Below are positions 9,186 through 18,783 of a DNA stretch of 64,000 nt, piece after piece. The DNA lies in assembly GCF_000243395.2 (NCBI RefSeq), contig NZ_CM001484.1, forward strand, positions 3,156,524 to 3,220,523. The letters run 5' to 3'. Every line of letters starts with the position of its first letter. The first letter of the stretch is position 1. The position numbers and the translations under genes are program-made. Under the pieces are notes generated by a model that did not search any database, was not told the DNA's origin, and saw only the letters and a list, made by a program, of their open reading frames with translations. The DNA is from Saccharomonospora glauca K62. Its GTDB lineage: Bacteria; Actinomycetota; Actinomycetes; Mycobacteriales; Pseudonocardiaceae.

Positions 9186-10238
9186 TTACGACTCGGGGGC
9201 GTGTGGCAGCGTCGTCCAACGATCCCCGGCCAACGCGAACCACTCGTCGGCGGAGAAGGTGGACACCGGCGGCCACTCGGGCTCGCCCGACGTCTCCTCG
9301 GGCTCGACGGCCTCGACCTCCCCGGTCTGCCCGGACTGGCCGGGCCGCTCGCCGTCGTCGGCGCCGTTCGCACCGGTCGAGGACTCGGCCTCGGTGTCGT
9401 CGGTGTCCTCGACCCCGTCGACGCCCTCGACGCCGCCGGGCTTCTCCGCGCTGCCGGGCTTCTCGGACTCCTCGGTGGCGTCGGTGCCGTGGACCCCGCC
9501 CAAGCCGTACCAGAACTCCCCGGCTTCCTCCTCGCCGTGGTCGGACTCCTCGACCTGGTCGACGTCCTCGGCGTCCTCGGAGTCGTGCGAGGGCTTCTCC
9601 TCGGACACCTCGGACTCGGGGCCCGTGCCCTCCTCGACGTACTCGACATCCTCGGAGTGCTCGACGTCCTCGACGTCGCCGTCGGCGACGGACTCGGGGT
9701 GGAAGCCGTCGTGGTCGTACTTCATGCCGTGGGGAGCGGTGGCACCGCCGTCAGCGTCTTCCTCCTCGTCCGTCGGCTTCGCGGTGGGTTCCTCACCGGG
9801 GTCGGCAGTGTCCTCCGAGACGGTCTCGTACTCCTCGTCGGTCTCGAAGTCCCCGGTCACCGAGGACTGGTCCTGATTCCGTGACGGGGACCCCGGCTCC
9901 TGCTCGTCGGGTGCGGAGCCCGTGGCCTCGGCGCGAGCGGCACCGTCCTCGGGACTCGCCTGGGACGCGGGGAGAGGCGCTTTCCCTCCCCCGGAACGGG
10001 CCGCCATGTCTCCGAAGAAGCTCGGTGTCACCGAGTGCTGGATCGGCAGCGCGAACGACGTGGTCGTGGACGGGCGGTCGGCCAGGAGCACGCCGCAGGC
10101 GGCCAGGGCCATGACACCGCTGCCCGCGGTCACCCCCGCCGTCAGCCGTAACCACATCCGACGGCGGCCGCGGGGGTCGAGGAAGATGGGCTGATCCTGG
10201 GCGGCCGAGTGGTTCTCGGCCCCTCCGGACTGGATCAC
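9186..10238 (-). CDS. Acidic, low-complexity single-pass membrane protein
   Basis: 350 residues, GTG start overlapping the stop of the upstream hydrolase gene (GTGA). A basic cytoplasmic N-terminus (PRGRRRMWLR, about 23-32) precedes one membrane helix (about 32-52). The rest is an extracellular stretch very rich in Glu, Asp, Ser, Gly and Pro. A short ordered C-terminus contains the block WFALAGDRWTTLP. No family recognised. Its place between a GH18-like hydrolase and the polysaccharide synthase, nine bases from the latter, suggests a wall-spanning or polymer-binding accessory. Composition, not recent transfer, explains its odd sequence. Confidence 0.85.
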   Translation of the reverse strand: MIQSGGAENHSAAQDQPIFLDPRGRRRMWLRLTAGVTAGSGVMALAACGVLLADRPSTTTSFALPIQHSVTPSFFGDMAARSGGGKAPLPASQASPEDGAARAEATGSAPDEQEPGSPSRNQDQSSVTGDFETDEEYETVSEDTADPGEEPTAKPTDEEEDADGGATAPHGMKYDHDGFHPESVADGDVEDVEHSEDVEYVEEGTGPESEVSEEKPSHDSEDAEDVDQVEESDHGEEEAGEFWYGLGGVHGTDATEESEKPGSAEKPGGVEGVDGVEDTDDTEAESSTGANGADDGERPGQSGQTGEVEAVEPEETSGEPEWPPVSTFSADEWFALAGDRWTTLPHAPES

Positions 10239-11281
10239 GATGGGTTCCCTCCTGCTTGTTGGTGAGTCGATCGCGGACCCTGTGACAGCGACCGGGTGAA
10301 GGCGTGTGGTTGTTGCCGAAAGCCACTACATCGGCTGGACGCGGTCACGAGTCCCGGACAGTCGCCGTTGTCCCGGTTGAGCGACCGGAAGCCGAGAAAG
10401 CCGAGGGCGTGAGCGACGGCGAAGGACCGCAACGCGTGCGCGTCCGCGAGCGTCGTGACGGAGCCGGTGTCGTTGCGCCCGGCCATGTACGTGATGCCGA
10501 GGCGCGCGTACGCGTCGGCTCGGTCGTCGTACTCCCGGAACCGTTGGATCTGGTCGGTGACCCGCTCGGCGGCGGTGAGCAAGGTGGTGAGCCGGTCACC
10601 CCGTACGGGCAGGTTCATCACCATCGCGTTCACCGTCACGTCCACCCCTCGTTCCTCCAGCGCCCGAAGCAGGTCGAGGCTCGGGGAGGTGAGTCCCGTC
10701 GTCGTGTCCTCGACCGGGACGGTGACGACGAGCGCGACGGCATACCGCCGCGCGACGAGCGCGAGCGCGTCCGCGACCCGACCCACGGGCACGTCCCGTT
10801 CGACATCGACGTCGAGGGTGTCGGCGCCCAGCGCCGTCAACGCGGTGCCGTAGGCCGCGGCGAGTTGGTGGGGCGTGGTACAGGCGGCTTCGAGGTAGTG
10901 ACCGTGGGCTCCTCCCGAGGCGACCGTCACCGCACCACCACGGGCTCGCAGTCGGGTCACCTCCGCGGTGATCGCCGGATCGGCGACCGGACGGCGGCCG
11001 TTCCCCGCGGGCACGCATCGTCCGTTCTCCGCGAGGAGGAACGAGAGCACGAACCGGTCGACCCCCGTGGAGGAAGCGATCCTCGTCAGCGGCGGAGGTT
11101 CGGGGCCGACGTAGACGTAGGGAGCGGTGGGCACCCGACGGGCCGGCGGCTCGGCCGCCCAGGCTCCGAGGAACAGCAGAGCGAGTACGGCAGAGCCCGT
11201 ACGGACCAGGTCACGACCGTCCGCGGTGGGCGCGGTGGCCGAGACAGTGGTGGCGGAGCTTCGGTGAAGCCCGAAGAACAC
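10235..11281 (-). CDS. GH18-like glycoside hydrolase, membrane-anchored or secreted
   Basis: 348 residues from GTG 11281, which has a strong GGGAGGAAGGG just upstream; the frame extends further but without such a site. An N-terminal hydrophobic segment (TGSAVLALLFLGAWAA) would be a signal or anchor. The body reads as a GH18 barrel: VDRFVLSFLLAENGRC for strand 1-2 and LDVDVERD, where ADTLDVDVE satisfies the DxxDxDxE catalytic signature. Near the end is LGITYMAGRND. Such proteins cleave beta-linked GlcNAc polymers, and the fold also occurs beside synthases of poly-GlcNAc. It is the first gene of the operon with the acidic protein and the synthase fusion, so it probably trims the exported polymer. 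Confidence 0.85.
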   Translation of the reverse strand: MFFGLHRSSATTVSATAPTADGRDLVRTGSAVLALLFLGAWAAEPPARRVPTAPYVYVGPEPPPLTRIASSTGVDRFVLSFLLAENGRCVPAGNGRRPVADPAITAEVTRLRARGGAVTVASGGAHGHYLEAACTTPHQLAAAYGTALTALGADTLDVDVERDVPVGRVADALALVARRYAVALVVTVPVEDTTTGLTSPSLDLLRALEERGVDVTVNAMVMNLPVRGDRLTTLLTAAERVTDQIQRFREYDDRADAYARLGITYMAGRNDTGSVTTLADAHALRSFAVAHALGFLGFRSLNRDNGDCPGLVTASSRCSGFRQQPHAFTRSLSQGPRSTHQQAGGNPS

Positions 11282-11562
11282 GTCGCCCTTCCTCCCTGGC
11301 GGTGGTCGACATCGATCGTCACCGTGTCGACACGCTTCGTGACCGCCCGTGGGCACACGTGCCGTCCACACTCGACCTCGAAGAAGCCGAGCACTGACTG
11401 TGAAGGTCCTAGGTGGACGTTCTGAAAACAGCGCGATGCACGAGCATGCGCGACAGTCGTGCCCACGGGCACACCGATATCAACGGTCGAACAAGAGAAA
11501 TAATTAACGACCTTTCCGAGCGAAAAACCCGATTGCAATATCCAAAATAGACAATTATGTCA
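11282..11562. promoter_or_regulatory. Promoter region of the polysaccharide operon
   Basis: About 280 bases without a supported gene. The stretch 11495-11575 is clearly richer in A and T than the surroundings (for example taattaa, caatatccaaaatag) and should hold the promoter for the minus-strand operon. Small open frames here have no ribosome-binding site. Confidence 0.5.
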
Positions 11563-11614
11563 TAAAAAACGGGCACGACGAGGCCACCCTCGCCCACCGG
11601 GCGGGGTGGCCTCG
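11563..11614 (-). terminator. Intrinsic terminator of the DUF4383 gene
   Basis: A hairpin at 11579-11614 has 11-base arms (cgaggccaccc and its complement gggtggcctcg). On the minus strand it is followed, after about nine bases, by a run of six T (aaaaaa on the plus strand around 11564-11569). It stands 25 bases after the stop of the minus-strand gene at 11639. Confidence 0.7.
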
Positions 11615-11638
11615 TCCGTTACCGAACGTCGGGAAGCG

Positions 11639-12118
11639 TCAGCCTGACATCTCGCCCCGGCGACGACCTCCCGCTCCCAACACCAAGCCCAATCCGATCA
11701 TGCCGATCGCCAGACCCAGGTGAAGCCAGTTGTCGGCGTTGTTGAGAGGCACGAAGTTCGCGGTGGACTCGCTACCCACGACCAGGCCGTAGATCCACAA
11801 CACCAGGTAGATCGCCCCGCCGCCGATGAGGAACGCGCGGGCGGCGTTCGCCGTGCGCATCATGGCGAGGCCGGCGATCCCGAACAACAGGTGCACGATG
11901 TTGTGCAGGATCGACACCTGGAACACCCCGAACAACATGGCTCCGGATTCGTGCCCGGCGAACTGCATGTCGCCGTAGTTGGTCGTGACCCCCGGAATGA
12001 ACCCCAGAATCCCGACCAGCAGGAACACGGCACCGACCACGCCCGCGGCCGTCTGCAGCGCCGGACGCGATCCCATACCTGCTACGGCACGCCAGGGCTG
12101 CGCGGACGAGTAACTCAT
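11639..12118 (-). CDS. DUF4383 four-helix membrane protein
   Basis: 159 residues with four hydrophobic helices. The sequence shows the pattern I know from the DUF4383 family: GFIPG near the end of helix 1, then [23 protein letters not shown], and [18 protein letters not shown] at the end. Conserved His residues in HNIVH and NWLHL lie in or near the membrane. Members are common in actinobacteria and of unknown function, often near stress genes. Single gene with its own terminator; the region upstream (12119-12261) is shared with the end of the neighbouring dehydrogenase gene. Confidence 0.9.
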   Translation of the reverse strand: MSYSSAQPWRAVAGMGSRPALQTAAGVVGAVFLLVGILGFIPGVTTNYGDMQFAGHESGAMLFGVFQVSILHNIVHLLFGIAGLAMMRTANAARAFLIGGGAIYLVLWIYGLVVGSESTANFVPLNNADNWLHLGLAIGMIGLGLVLGAGGRRRGEMSG

Positions 12119-12261
12119 CGTTCCCTCCCTCCTCGGGTACTGGGGAATTCCCCCTCACGTGGGTTTCACACCTGATTGGCGGCACGATCCACCTGGGCGG
12201 ACTACGTCCGGTGTCATCAGACGTGGCCCTCGCCCGAGGAAAGTCCCCCACCAGGGGGAGT

Positions 12262-13389
12262 TCACGGCTTGAGGACCACCTTCGTGTAGCCCTCCTCGCG
12301 CCGGTCGAACCGCGCGTAGGCGTCGGGGGCGTCGTCGAGGGGACGACGCTGCGACACCACGAAGCTCGGCTCCGCCCGTCCCGCGATGATGAGGTCGCGA
12401 AGCTGCCGGTTGTACGCCTTGACGTTCGCCTGACCGGTACCCATCCTCAGCCCCTTCTCGAAGAAGCGGCCGATGTTGATGAGCAACTTCCCGTTACGGG
12501 CCTCCTCCGTCGGTCCTCCGGGGTCCTTCGGCAGGTAGAGCCCCACGACTCCCAGCGACCCCGTCGGCCGTACCGTTTCGATGAGGTCGTTCAGCACCAC
12601 GGCCGGCTGTTCCTCGCCCTCGGGCACCGTGGCCTGGTAGCCGACCGCGTCGATACCACGGTCGACCCCGCCGTCGGTCTGACTCACGATCTGCTCGGGC
12701 GCGCTGGCCTCGGCGAAGTTGACGGGGATCGCGCCGATCTCCTCGGCGACCCGCAGACGGTTGGGCACCCGGTCGACCACGAACACCTTGGAGGCTCCCC
12801 GAAGGATCGAGGAGTAGGCGGCCATGAGCCCGACCGGCCCCGCCCCGTACACGGCGACGGTGTCACCGGGGGAGACCCCGGCCATCTCCGTTGCGTGATA
12901 GCCGGTGGGGAAGATGTCGGCCAACATGGCGAAGTCGTCCTCGTGCTCCTCCCCGCGCGGCAGCTGCAGGCAGTTGAAGTCCGCGAACGGCACTCGCAGG
13001 TACTCGGCCTGACCACCCTTGTACGGCCCCATCCCCACGTAGCCGTACGCGCTTCCCGCGAACCCGGGGTTCGCGGTCAGACAGAACCCCGTCTTGCCCG
13101 CGAGGCAGTTACGACAGAAGCCACAGGCGATGTTGAACGGCAGGACGACTCGATCGCCCTTCTTCACGCTCGCCACGCCGGAGCCGACTTCCTCGACCAC
13201 GCCCATGTTCTCATGACCGAACACGATGCCGGGCTCGGCCACCGTGCGTCCCTCGTACATGTGGAGGTCCGAGCCGCAGATCGCCGTCGTGGTGATTCGG
13301 ACGATGACGTCGGTCGGCTGTTCGATCCGGGGGTCCTCCACCTGTTCGACCCGCACTTCGTTGGGGCCTTGGTACACCACGGCTTTCAT
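12262..13389 (-). CDS. Zinc-dependent dehydrogenase, glutathione-independent formaldehyde dehydrogenase type
   Basis: 375 residues, medium-chain alcohol dehydrogenase fold. The catalytic zinc site is seen in [12 protein letters not shown] and GHENMGVV. The structural zinc four-cysteine loop is [15 protein letters not shown] (about residues 95-110), and the NAD-binding Rossmann segment is [14 protein letters not shown] (about 180). The long insertion after the zinc loop ([20 protein letters not shown]) is the feature of the glutathione-independent formaldehyde dehydrogenase branch. It would oxidise formaldehyde or related aldehydes with bound NAD. It is a single gene; a role in detoxifying formaldehyde from methyl-group metabolism is possible but not shown. 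Confidence 0.9.
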   Translation of the reverse strand: MKAVVYQGPNEVRVEQVEDPRIEQPTDVIVRITTTAICGSDLHMYEGRTVAEPGIVFGHENMGVVEEVGSGVASVKKGDRVVLPFNIACGFCRNCLAGKTGFCLTANPGFAGSAYGYVGMGPYKGGQAEYLRVPFADFNCLQLPRGEEHEDDFAMLADIFPTGYHATEMAGVSPGDTVAVYGAGPVGLMAAYSSILRGASKVFVVDRVPNRLRVAEEIGAIPVNFAEASAPEQIVSQTDGGVDRGIDAVGYQATVPEGEEQPAVVLNDLIETVRPTGSLGVVGLYLPKDPGGPTEEARNGKLLINIGRFFEKGLRMGTGQANVKAYNRQLRDLIIAGRAEPSFVVSQRRPLDDAPDAYARFDRREEGYTKVVLKP

Positions 13390-13605
13390 CTCGCCCTCCC
13401 CGATCGGATACGTCCTCGCTCTCCGGCTACCCCGGTCGCGCTACCTCATGCAGGAGTCGATGCCCCGAAAATCCCGTTCCGGCTCACCCACACGAGCGGA
13501 GTCGAACACTTGATCGATTTCAATTTCGAAGATGAGTTTCTTTATGAAAGTGATGCGAGTTACAGTGACGGTGTCGCCGCCGCGACCACGAAGGGGAAGA
13601 TCACG

Positions 13606-14721
13606 ATGAGCCGGGTCCGGGTGCTCGTGGGAACACGCAAGGGCGCCTTCGTCCTCACCGCCGACGGGCGGCGCGACGAATGGCACGTCGAGGGCCCCCT
13701 CTTCGGAGGCTGGGAGATCTACCACGTCACCGGCTCGCCCGCCGACCCCGACCGGCTGTACGCGTCCCAGTCGGGCGGCTGGTTCGGCCAGCAAATACAA
13801 CGCTCCGACGACGGCGGCGCCACCTGGCGTCCGGTCGGCAACGAGTTCACCTATCTCGGCGAGCCGGGCACCCACCAGTGGTACGACGGCAGCCAACGAC
13901 CGTGGGAGTTCACACGGGTCTGGCACCTCGAACCCTCCCCCGCCGACCCCGATCGCGTCTACGCGGGATCGGAGGACGCCGCTCTCTTCCGCAGCGACGA
14001 CGGCGGTGTCACCTGGCGGGAACTACCGGGGCTTCGCACCCACGAGTCGGGCCCGTCGTGGCAGCCCGGCGCGGGAGGCATGTGCCTGCACACCATCCTG
14101 CTCGACCCTCGCGACGAACAGCGCCTCCGCGTGGCCATCTCGGCCGCCGGGGTGTTCGCCAGCGACGACGGCGGTACGAGCTGGACCCCGAGCAACAAGG
14201 GACTGATCAGCGAGGGCATCCCCGACCCCGACGCCGAGGTGGGCCACTGCGTGCACAACCTGGCCCGCCATCCCGACCGCCCCGACACGCTCTACATGCA
14301 GAAGCACTGGCACGTGATGCGCTCCGACGACGACGGCCGGACGTGGTACAAGATCTCGGGCGACCTCCCCACCGACTTCGGTTTCCCGATCGAGGTCCAC
14401 GCCCACGACCCCGACACGGTGTACGTCGTGCCCATCACCAGCGACTACCTCCACGTCCCACCCGACGGTCGGCTGCGTGTCTACCGCAGCCGCGGCGGCG
14501 GGCACGAGTGGGAACCGCTCACCAACGGGCTTCCGCAGAAGCACTGCTACGTCAACGTGCTGAGGGACGCCATGGCCACCGACTCCCTCGACGACTGCGG
14601 CATCTACTTCGGCACCACCGGCGGACAGGTGTACGCCTCTCCCGACGCCGGGGACACCTGGACGCCGATCGTGCGCGACCTTCCGCCCGTGCTCTCCGTG
14701 GAGGTGCAGACGCTGCCATGA
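13606..14721 (+). CDS. BNR/Asp-box beta-propeller protein
   Basis: 371 residues from ATG 13606, preceded by AAGGGGAAG; the frame is open further upstream but that part is only the antisense of the dehydrogenase gene. At least five Asp-box repeats ([45 protein letters not shown]) mark a sialidase/VPS10-like six- or seven-bladed propeller. No signal peptide is seen, and the catalytic Arg triad of true sialidases is not obvious, so it is probably a binding or scaffold protein inside the cell. Its stop overlaps the ATG of the MoaD-like gene (ATGA), implying coupled translation. The function of such pairs is unknown to me. Confidence 0.88.
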   Translation: MSRVRVLVGTRKGAFVLTADGRRDEWHVEGPLFGGWEIYHVTGSPADPDRLYASQSGGWFGQQIQRSDDGGATWRPVGNEFTYLGEPGTHQWYDGSQRPWEFTRVWHLEPSPADPDRVYAGSEDAALFRSDDGGVTWRELPGLRTHESGPSWQPGAGGMCLHTILLDPRDEQRLRVAISAAGVFASDDGGTSWTPSNKGLISEGIPDPDAEVGHCVHNLARHPDRPDTLYMQKHWHVMRSDDDGRTWYKISGDLPTDFGFPIEVHAHDPDTVYVVPITSDYLHVPPDGRLRVYRSRGGGHEWEPLTNGLPQKHCYVNVLRDAMATDSLDDCGIYFGTTGGQVYASPDAGDTWTPIVRDLPPVLSVEVQTLP

Positions 14722-15014
14722 TCCGCGTGACCCTGCCTCCACACCTGCGCGCCCTGGCCCGCGTCGACGGGGAAGTGGCCCTCGACGTCGCCGAGCCCGT
14801 GACACTGGGATCCGTGCTCGAGGCCCTCGAAATCGACTATCCGGTACTGCGCGGCGCGATCCGCGATCACCGCACCAAGCGGCGACGCGCCTTCGTCCGG
14901 TTCTTCGCGTGTGAGGAGGACCTGTCGCACCAGCCGCCCGACACCCCGCTGCCCACCGCCGTGGCCAGCGGGGCCGAGCCGTTGCTCATCATCGGCGCGA
15001 TGGCGGGCGGCTGA
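14718..15014 (+). CDS. MoaD/ThiS-family sulfur-carrier-like protein
   Basis: 98 residues with a ubiquitin-like beta-grasp pattern ([14 protein letters not shown], then [18 protein letters not shown]) and the C-terminal Gly-Gly that is adenylated and thiocarboxylated in MoaD and ThiS. A longer middle loop ([18 protein letters not shown]) distinguishes it from housekeeping MoaD. It is translationally coupled to the propeller gene before it. No MoaE, MoeB or thiazole gene lies nearby, so the acceptor of its sulfur, or a protein-conjugation role, is open. Confidence 0.88.
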   Translation: MIRVTLPPHLRALARVDGEVALDVAEPVTLGSVLEALEIDYPVLRGAIRDHRTKRRRAFVRFFACEEDLSHQPPDTPLPTAVASGAEPLLIIGAMAGG

Positions 15015-15022
15015 GTACGCGA

Positions 15023-16273
15023 TCAGTCGACGAGGACGGGCAGCTTCTCCACGCCGTAGACGATCGACGTCTTGCGGAACTCCAGCTCCTCCACGGGAAC
15101 GGCCAGCCGCAGCTTCGGGAACCGCCGCACGAGAGCCGGATAGGCCGCACGCAGCTCCATGCGAGCCAGTTCGGCGCCGACACACCGGTGCACACCGTGC
15201 CCGAACGCGAGGTGGGACATCGGAGGCCTGGTGCCGTCGAAGATCTCAAGGCCGGTGCCCAGCCGCTCGTCCCGGTTGGCGCCGCTCAGCGACACCACCA
15301 CCATGTCGCCCTTCTCGATGGTCTTGCCACCGATCTCGATGTCCTCCCGCGCGAAGCGGGGGAACGCCACCTGCACCACCGTGAGGTACCGCAGCAGTTC
15401 CTCGACGAAGCCGTGGACCACCTCGTCGTCGTCGTGGATGCGCTTGAAGGCCTCCTGGTCGCGCAGCAGCACGAGCGCGCCGAGCGAGAGCATGCTCGCC
15501 GTCGTCTCGAAGCCACCCGTCAGCACCCCGTCGGCCAGCCCGGCGAGTTCCCGATCCTCGATCTCGTCGCCGTGCTCCCTGATGATCATGCCGAGGAGCC
15601 CGTCGCCGGGGTTCTCGCGTTCCTTGCGCACCACGCCCAGCAGGTACTGGAGCGACTCGGAGATCGCGCCGAGCGAGGCCCCCGCACCCCCGAAGAGGTC
15701 GAACCTCTGCACCGCGAGGTGTTGGAACTCGTCCCGGTCCTCGTACGGAACACCGAGCAGCTCACAGATCACCAGCGACGGGATCGGCAGCGCGAACTCC
15801 TCCACGAGGTCGACCGGACCCTCGGCGCGGTCCATGGCATCGAGACGCTCCTTGACGATCCGCTCGATGCCGGGCTTCAGGCGAGCCAACCGACGCATCG
15901 TGAACTCGGGCGTCAGCAGCCGCCGCAGCCGGGTGTGCACGGGCGGGTCCGCGAACCCGAGGCCACCGGGATTGTCGTCGGCCTTGGCGCTGGTCTTGCC
16001 GATAAGGTTGGTGAAGTCGTTGCTGAAGGTCTTGGCGTCCCCCAGGACCGCCTTGGCCTCCTCGTAACCCGACACCAACCACACGTTGAGCCCGAACGGC
16101 ACGGGCAACTTGCTGACCGGCTCCTCGCTTCGCTTCCGTCCCAGCTCCGCCACCGGATCCAGACCGTTGCGGCGCAGCGGCATCAACACGTCGTCCGGCA
16201 GCAGGGACATCTTCGAAAGGTCGAGGCCTTTTTTCTGCACGCGCGCGAAGTAACGGCGCGCGAACCACGACAT
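15023..16273 (-). CDS. Cytochrome P450
   Basis: 416 residues from ATG 16273. The I-helix oxygen-binding motif appears as GGFETTAS (Gly-Gly in place of the usual Ala-Gly). The K-helix ExxR is in EELLRYL, and the haem loop is FGHGVHRCVGAELAR with the axial Cys. The soluble bacterial class I type needs a ferredoxin and reductase, neither of which is in the window. It converges on the MoaD-like gene eight bases away. The substrate cannot be read from the sequence. The longer frame beginning at 16492 lacks a ribosome-binding site and would add an atypical leader. Confidence 0.93.
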   Translation of the reverse strand: MSWFARRYFARVQKKGLDLSKMSLLPDDVLMPLRRNGLDPVAELGRKRSEEPVSKLPVPFGLNVWLVSGYEEAKAVLGDAKTFSNDFTNLIGKTSAKADDNPGGLGFADPPVHTRLRRLLTPEFTMRRLARLKPGIERIVKERLDAMDRAEGPVDLVEEFALPIPSLVICELLGVPYEDRDEFQHLAVQRFDLFGGAGASLGAISESLQYLLGVVRKERENPGDGLLGMIIREHGDEIEDRELAGLADGVLTGGFETTASMLSLGALVLLRDQEAFKRIHDDDEVVHGFVEELLRYLTVVQVAFPRFAREDIEIGGKTIEKGDMVVVSLSGANRDERLGTGLEIFDGTRPPMSHLAFGHGVHRCVGAELARMELRAAYPALVRRFPKLRLAVPVEELEFRKTSIVYGVEKLPVLVD

Positions 16274-16521
16274 CACTCGTGACCGGAGATTCCCCACGGC
16301 TGCACACAGTATCAACCGGGTGAACCGCGCAGGGGAAAGACCGGGAAGATCTTCCCCACCGAATCCGCGCCGCGGGCCCGACAACGCCTCGCCGGGAGTG
16401 CCCGCGCTCCCTCGATCACCTTCGTCCGGACGTTCCACGCCCGTGCGGTAACGGGTGTGACACCGGAGACCGTCCGGCGTCACACCCGCCACTCACGCTC
16501 GCAACCGACGTCGAAGCACGC

Positions 16522-17706
16522 TCACGCCGCGGCGCCGGGGACGTGGACCTGCACGTCCGCGAGCAACTTGGGCACCAGCTCGTCCAGCTCCATGCGACGC
16601 TCGACGTTGACCAGTTGCGACGGGGTGGTCCGAGTGGCCACCCGAGGCGGCGCCAACAGACTGCAGCAGTCCTCGTCGGGCAGCTTCGAAATCTCGGCCG
16701 TGCCGATACGACGCGCCTCGGCGATGATCTCCTCCTTGTCCCAAGCCAGGAGGGGACGCAGCAGCGGAAGTTCCGCCGCCTCCTCGACCGTCGCCATGTT
16801 GGCGAGCGTCTGACTCGCCACCTGTCCCAGGCTGTCGCCGGTGATCAGCGCCTGCGCACCGAGTTCGGCGGCCAGGGCACTCGCGGTACGGACCATCAGC
16901 CTGCGCTGCGCCACGATCTGCAGGTTGCCCGCGCCCGCCGTCGCCAGCGCACGCTGCGCGTTGCCGATGGGAATCACGTGCAACCGCGAACCGCCCTGGA
17001 ACCGGTCGAGCTGCCGCACCAACGCGTACGCCTTGTACGTCGACGACGGCCCCGTCAACGGCGCGCCCGTGAAGTGGACGAAGTCGCACCGAAGGCCACG
17101 CCGCATGGCGCGGTAGGCGGCCACCGGCGAGTCGAATCCTCCCGACAGCAGCACCAACGCCCGGCCACTGGCACCGACCGGCAGGCCGCCCTGACCGCGC
17201 TGCTTCTCCAGGGAGACGAACACCTCGCGCTGGTCCACCTCGACGGTGATCTCGACCTCGGGATCGGTGAGGTCGACGGGCCAGCCCCACTCCTCGACGA
17301 CACGGCTGCCCACGTGGGCGGCCACCTGCTCCGAGCCCATCGGGAACCTCTTGTCCCTGCGATGAGCCCGCACCGCGAACCGGCGCCGCCCGGCCTCCTC
17401 GGGGCTGCCGAACCGCTCGGTGAGCGCCTGTGACACCGCCGCCACCACGTCGTCCATGGTGCGGCTCGTGCGCAACGCCGGCTGCACGACGCTGACACCT
17501 ATCACCCTGTGAGCGCATTCGACCAGCTCAGGCACCGGCGCCCCGGAGAGCACCACCACCCCCGGCCGCTGGGAGATCCGGACGGGAGCGGACGCGCTCT
17601 CCACCGCGTGCCGAAGGGACTCACGCAGGTGTTCCTCGAACCTGCCCCGATTGCGGCCCTTGAGCATCAGTTCGCCGTACTTCAACAGCACGCACGGCCG
17701 AGCCAT
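16522..17706 (-). CDS. thiI: tRNA 4-thiouridine synthase ThiI
   Basis: 394 residues from ATG 17706 behind GAGGAGGTGAG. The NFLD/THUMP part (about 1-165) is followed by the PP-loop ATP pyrophosphatase domain with LLSGGFDSPVAAY (about 180). Further on are ALITGDSLGQVASQT and the PDEDCCSLLAPP block. The C-terminal rhodanese domain of the E. coli enzyme is absent, as is usual in actinobacteria and archaea. It activates uridine 8 of tRNA for sulfur transfer and may also supply sulfur to thiazole synthesis. It stands alone between the P450 and a coiled-coil gene. Confidence 0.93.
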   Translation of the reverse strand: MARPCVLLKYGELMLKGRNRGRFEEHLRESLRHAVESASAPVRISQRPGVVVLSGAPVPELVECAHRVIGVSVVQPALRTSRTMDDVVAAVSQALTERFGSPEEAGRRRFAVRAHRRDKRFPMGSEQVAAHVGSRVVEEWGWPVDLTDPEVEITVEVDQREVFVSLEKQRGQGGLPVGASGRALVLLSGGFDSPVAAYRAMRRGLRCDFVHFTGAPLTGPSSTYKAYALVRQLDRFQGGSRLHVIPIGNAQRALATAGAGNLQIVAQRRLMVRTASALAAELGAQALITGDSLGQVASQTLANMATVEEAAELPLLRPLLAWDKEEIIAEARRIGTAEISKLPDEDCCSLLAPPRVATRTTPSQLVNVERRMELDELVPKLLADVQVHVPGAAA

Positions 17707-17760
17707 CCGCTCACCTCCTCGACTTCGTCCTCCGCACAATCACGGTGACGATACCGGCTC

Positions 17761-18783
17761 TCACCTCGCGCTCGACACGGTCGTTCCCACAACGTGCCGA
17801 GCGGGCGGCTCAGCCTTCGCCACGCGCGTGTGCGACGTCACCGACCGCGGTCCGGCACCGGAGCCCGACACGGCCACCGACAGCACGGCCGGCAACGTGG
17901 GCAGCCCGGCCCCGGCGAACGCCGGAGACTTCCTCTCCTTGGCGGGGAACGACTCCGGCGACTCCGCAACGGCCTTCGGGCCGGTGCGATCGGCCGAGAC
18001 CTCGTCGGGGAGCGGCTCCAACAACGGCCACGCGCCGACGAGCGCCTCGCGAGCCGCACGCAGCTCCGAGGCAGCCTTACGACGCGCCTCCTCCAGAGCG
18101 CGCACGCGCTCGGTGGCCTCGGCCACGAGCCGCTCGGCCCGCTCGGTGGCCTCCGCGATGATCCGCTCGGCCTCGGCCTTCGCGGCCGCCTCCCGGCGGG
18201 CGAGCGCCCGGTTCATCTCCTCCCGGCGCGCGGCGAGGTTCTTCGCGAAGTCACGTTCGAGCTCCTGCCTACGACGCATGGCGCGCTCGTCGGCGTCCCG
18301 GCGCTCGCGTTCGGCCCGCTCCGCCTCCGCGGCGGCCTCGGCCTTGATGCGCCGCACGAGTTCCCGGTGCTGCTCTTCCAGCTCCGCCCGACGTTCCTCC
18401 AGCTCGTTCTCGCGCTTGTCGAGTTCGGCCCGCCTGCGGTCGGCCTCGGCCCGCGCCTCGGTGAGGATGTCCTCCGCCTCCCGCTGCGCGAGGTCCACCA
18501 TGTGCCACAACCGCTCGGAAAGGCCGTCGGGCTCCACCGGGGTCCGACACACGCGATCGAGCCGCCGCCGCAATTTGTCGTTCTGGCGGCGCAACGCGGC
18601 CAGTTCTTCCGATTGGGAACGAACGTATTGGGCCGCGGCATCCCGGTCGGCGGTCACCGCGTGAAGGGACTCCAGCAGATCTCGCACGTACTTTCTGACC
18701 TGGGCGCGGTCGTAACCACGCCACGTCACACGGAATTCACCTGGCTGTTGCGGCCAACCGTTGCGGTCCTGTGCACTCGTCAT
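17761..18783 (-). CDS. DivIVA-like coiled-coil protein
   Basis: 340 residues from ATG 18783, which has GAGGTGG upstream (a GTG two codons earlier is possible). The N-terminus FRVTWRGYDRAQVRKYVRDL is the DivIVA membrane-curvature-binding pattern. About 190 residues of charged heptad coiled coil (RAEADRRRAELDKREN through ERVRALEEARRKAAS) follow, then a Pro/Ser/Ala-rich tail. It resembles the second, Scy/FilP-like class of polar-growth proteins in actinomycetes rather than Wag31, which is at 58836. It probably marks or stiffens growing poles. Single gene. Confidence 0.88.
   Translation of the reverse strand: MTSAQDRNGWPQQPGEFRVTWRGYDRAQVRKYVRDLLESLHAVTADRDAAAQYVRSQSEELAALRRQNDKLRRRLDRVCRTPVEPDGLSERLWHMVDLAQREAEDILTEARAEADRRRAELDKRENELEERRAELEEQHRELVRRIKAEAAAEAERAERERRDADERAMRRRQELERDFAKNLAARREEMNRALARREAAAKAEAERIIAEATERAERLVAEATERVRALEEARRKAASELRAAREALVGAWPLLEPLPDEVSADRTGPKAVAESPESFPAKERKSPAFAGAGLPTLPAVLSVAVSGSGAGPRSVTSHTRVAKAEPPARHVVGTTVSSAR

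Noticed and set aside
8205-9884. 559-codon plus-strand frame ending in Leu/Gly/Val-rich repeats
   Set aside because: Mirror image of the acidic linker and the synthase fusion, not a membrane protein.
12211-13605. N-terminal extension of the beta-propeller gene
   Set aside because: The frame is open by chance across the antisense of the formaldehyde dehydrogenase; the real start at 13606 has its own ribosome-binding site.
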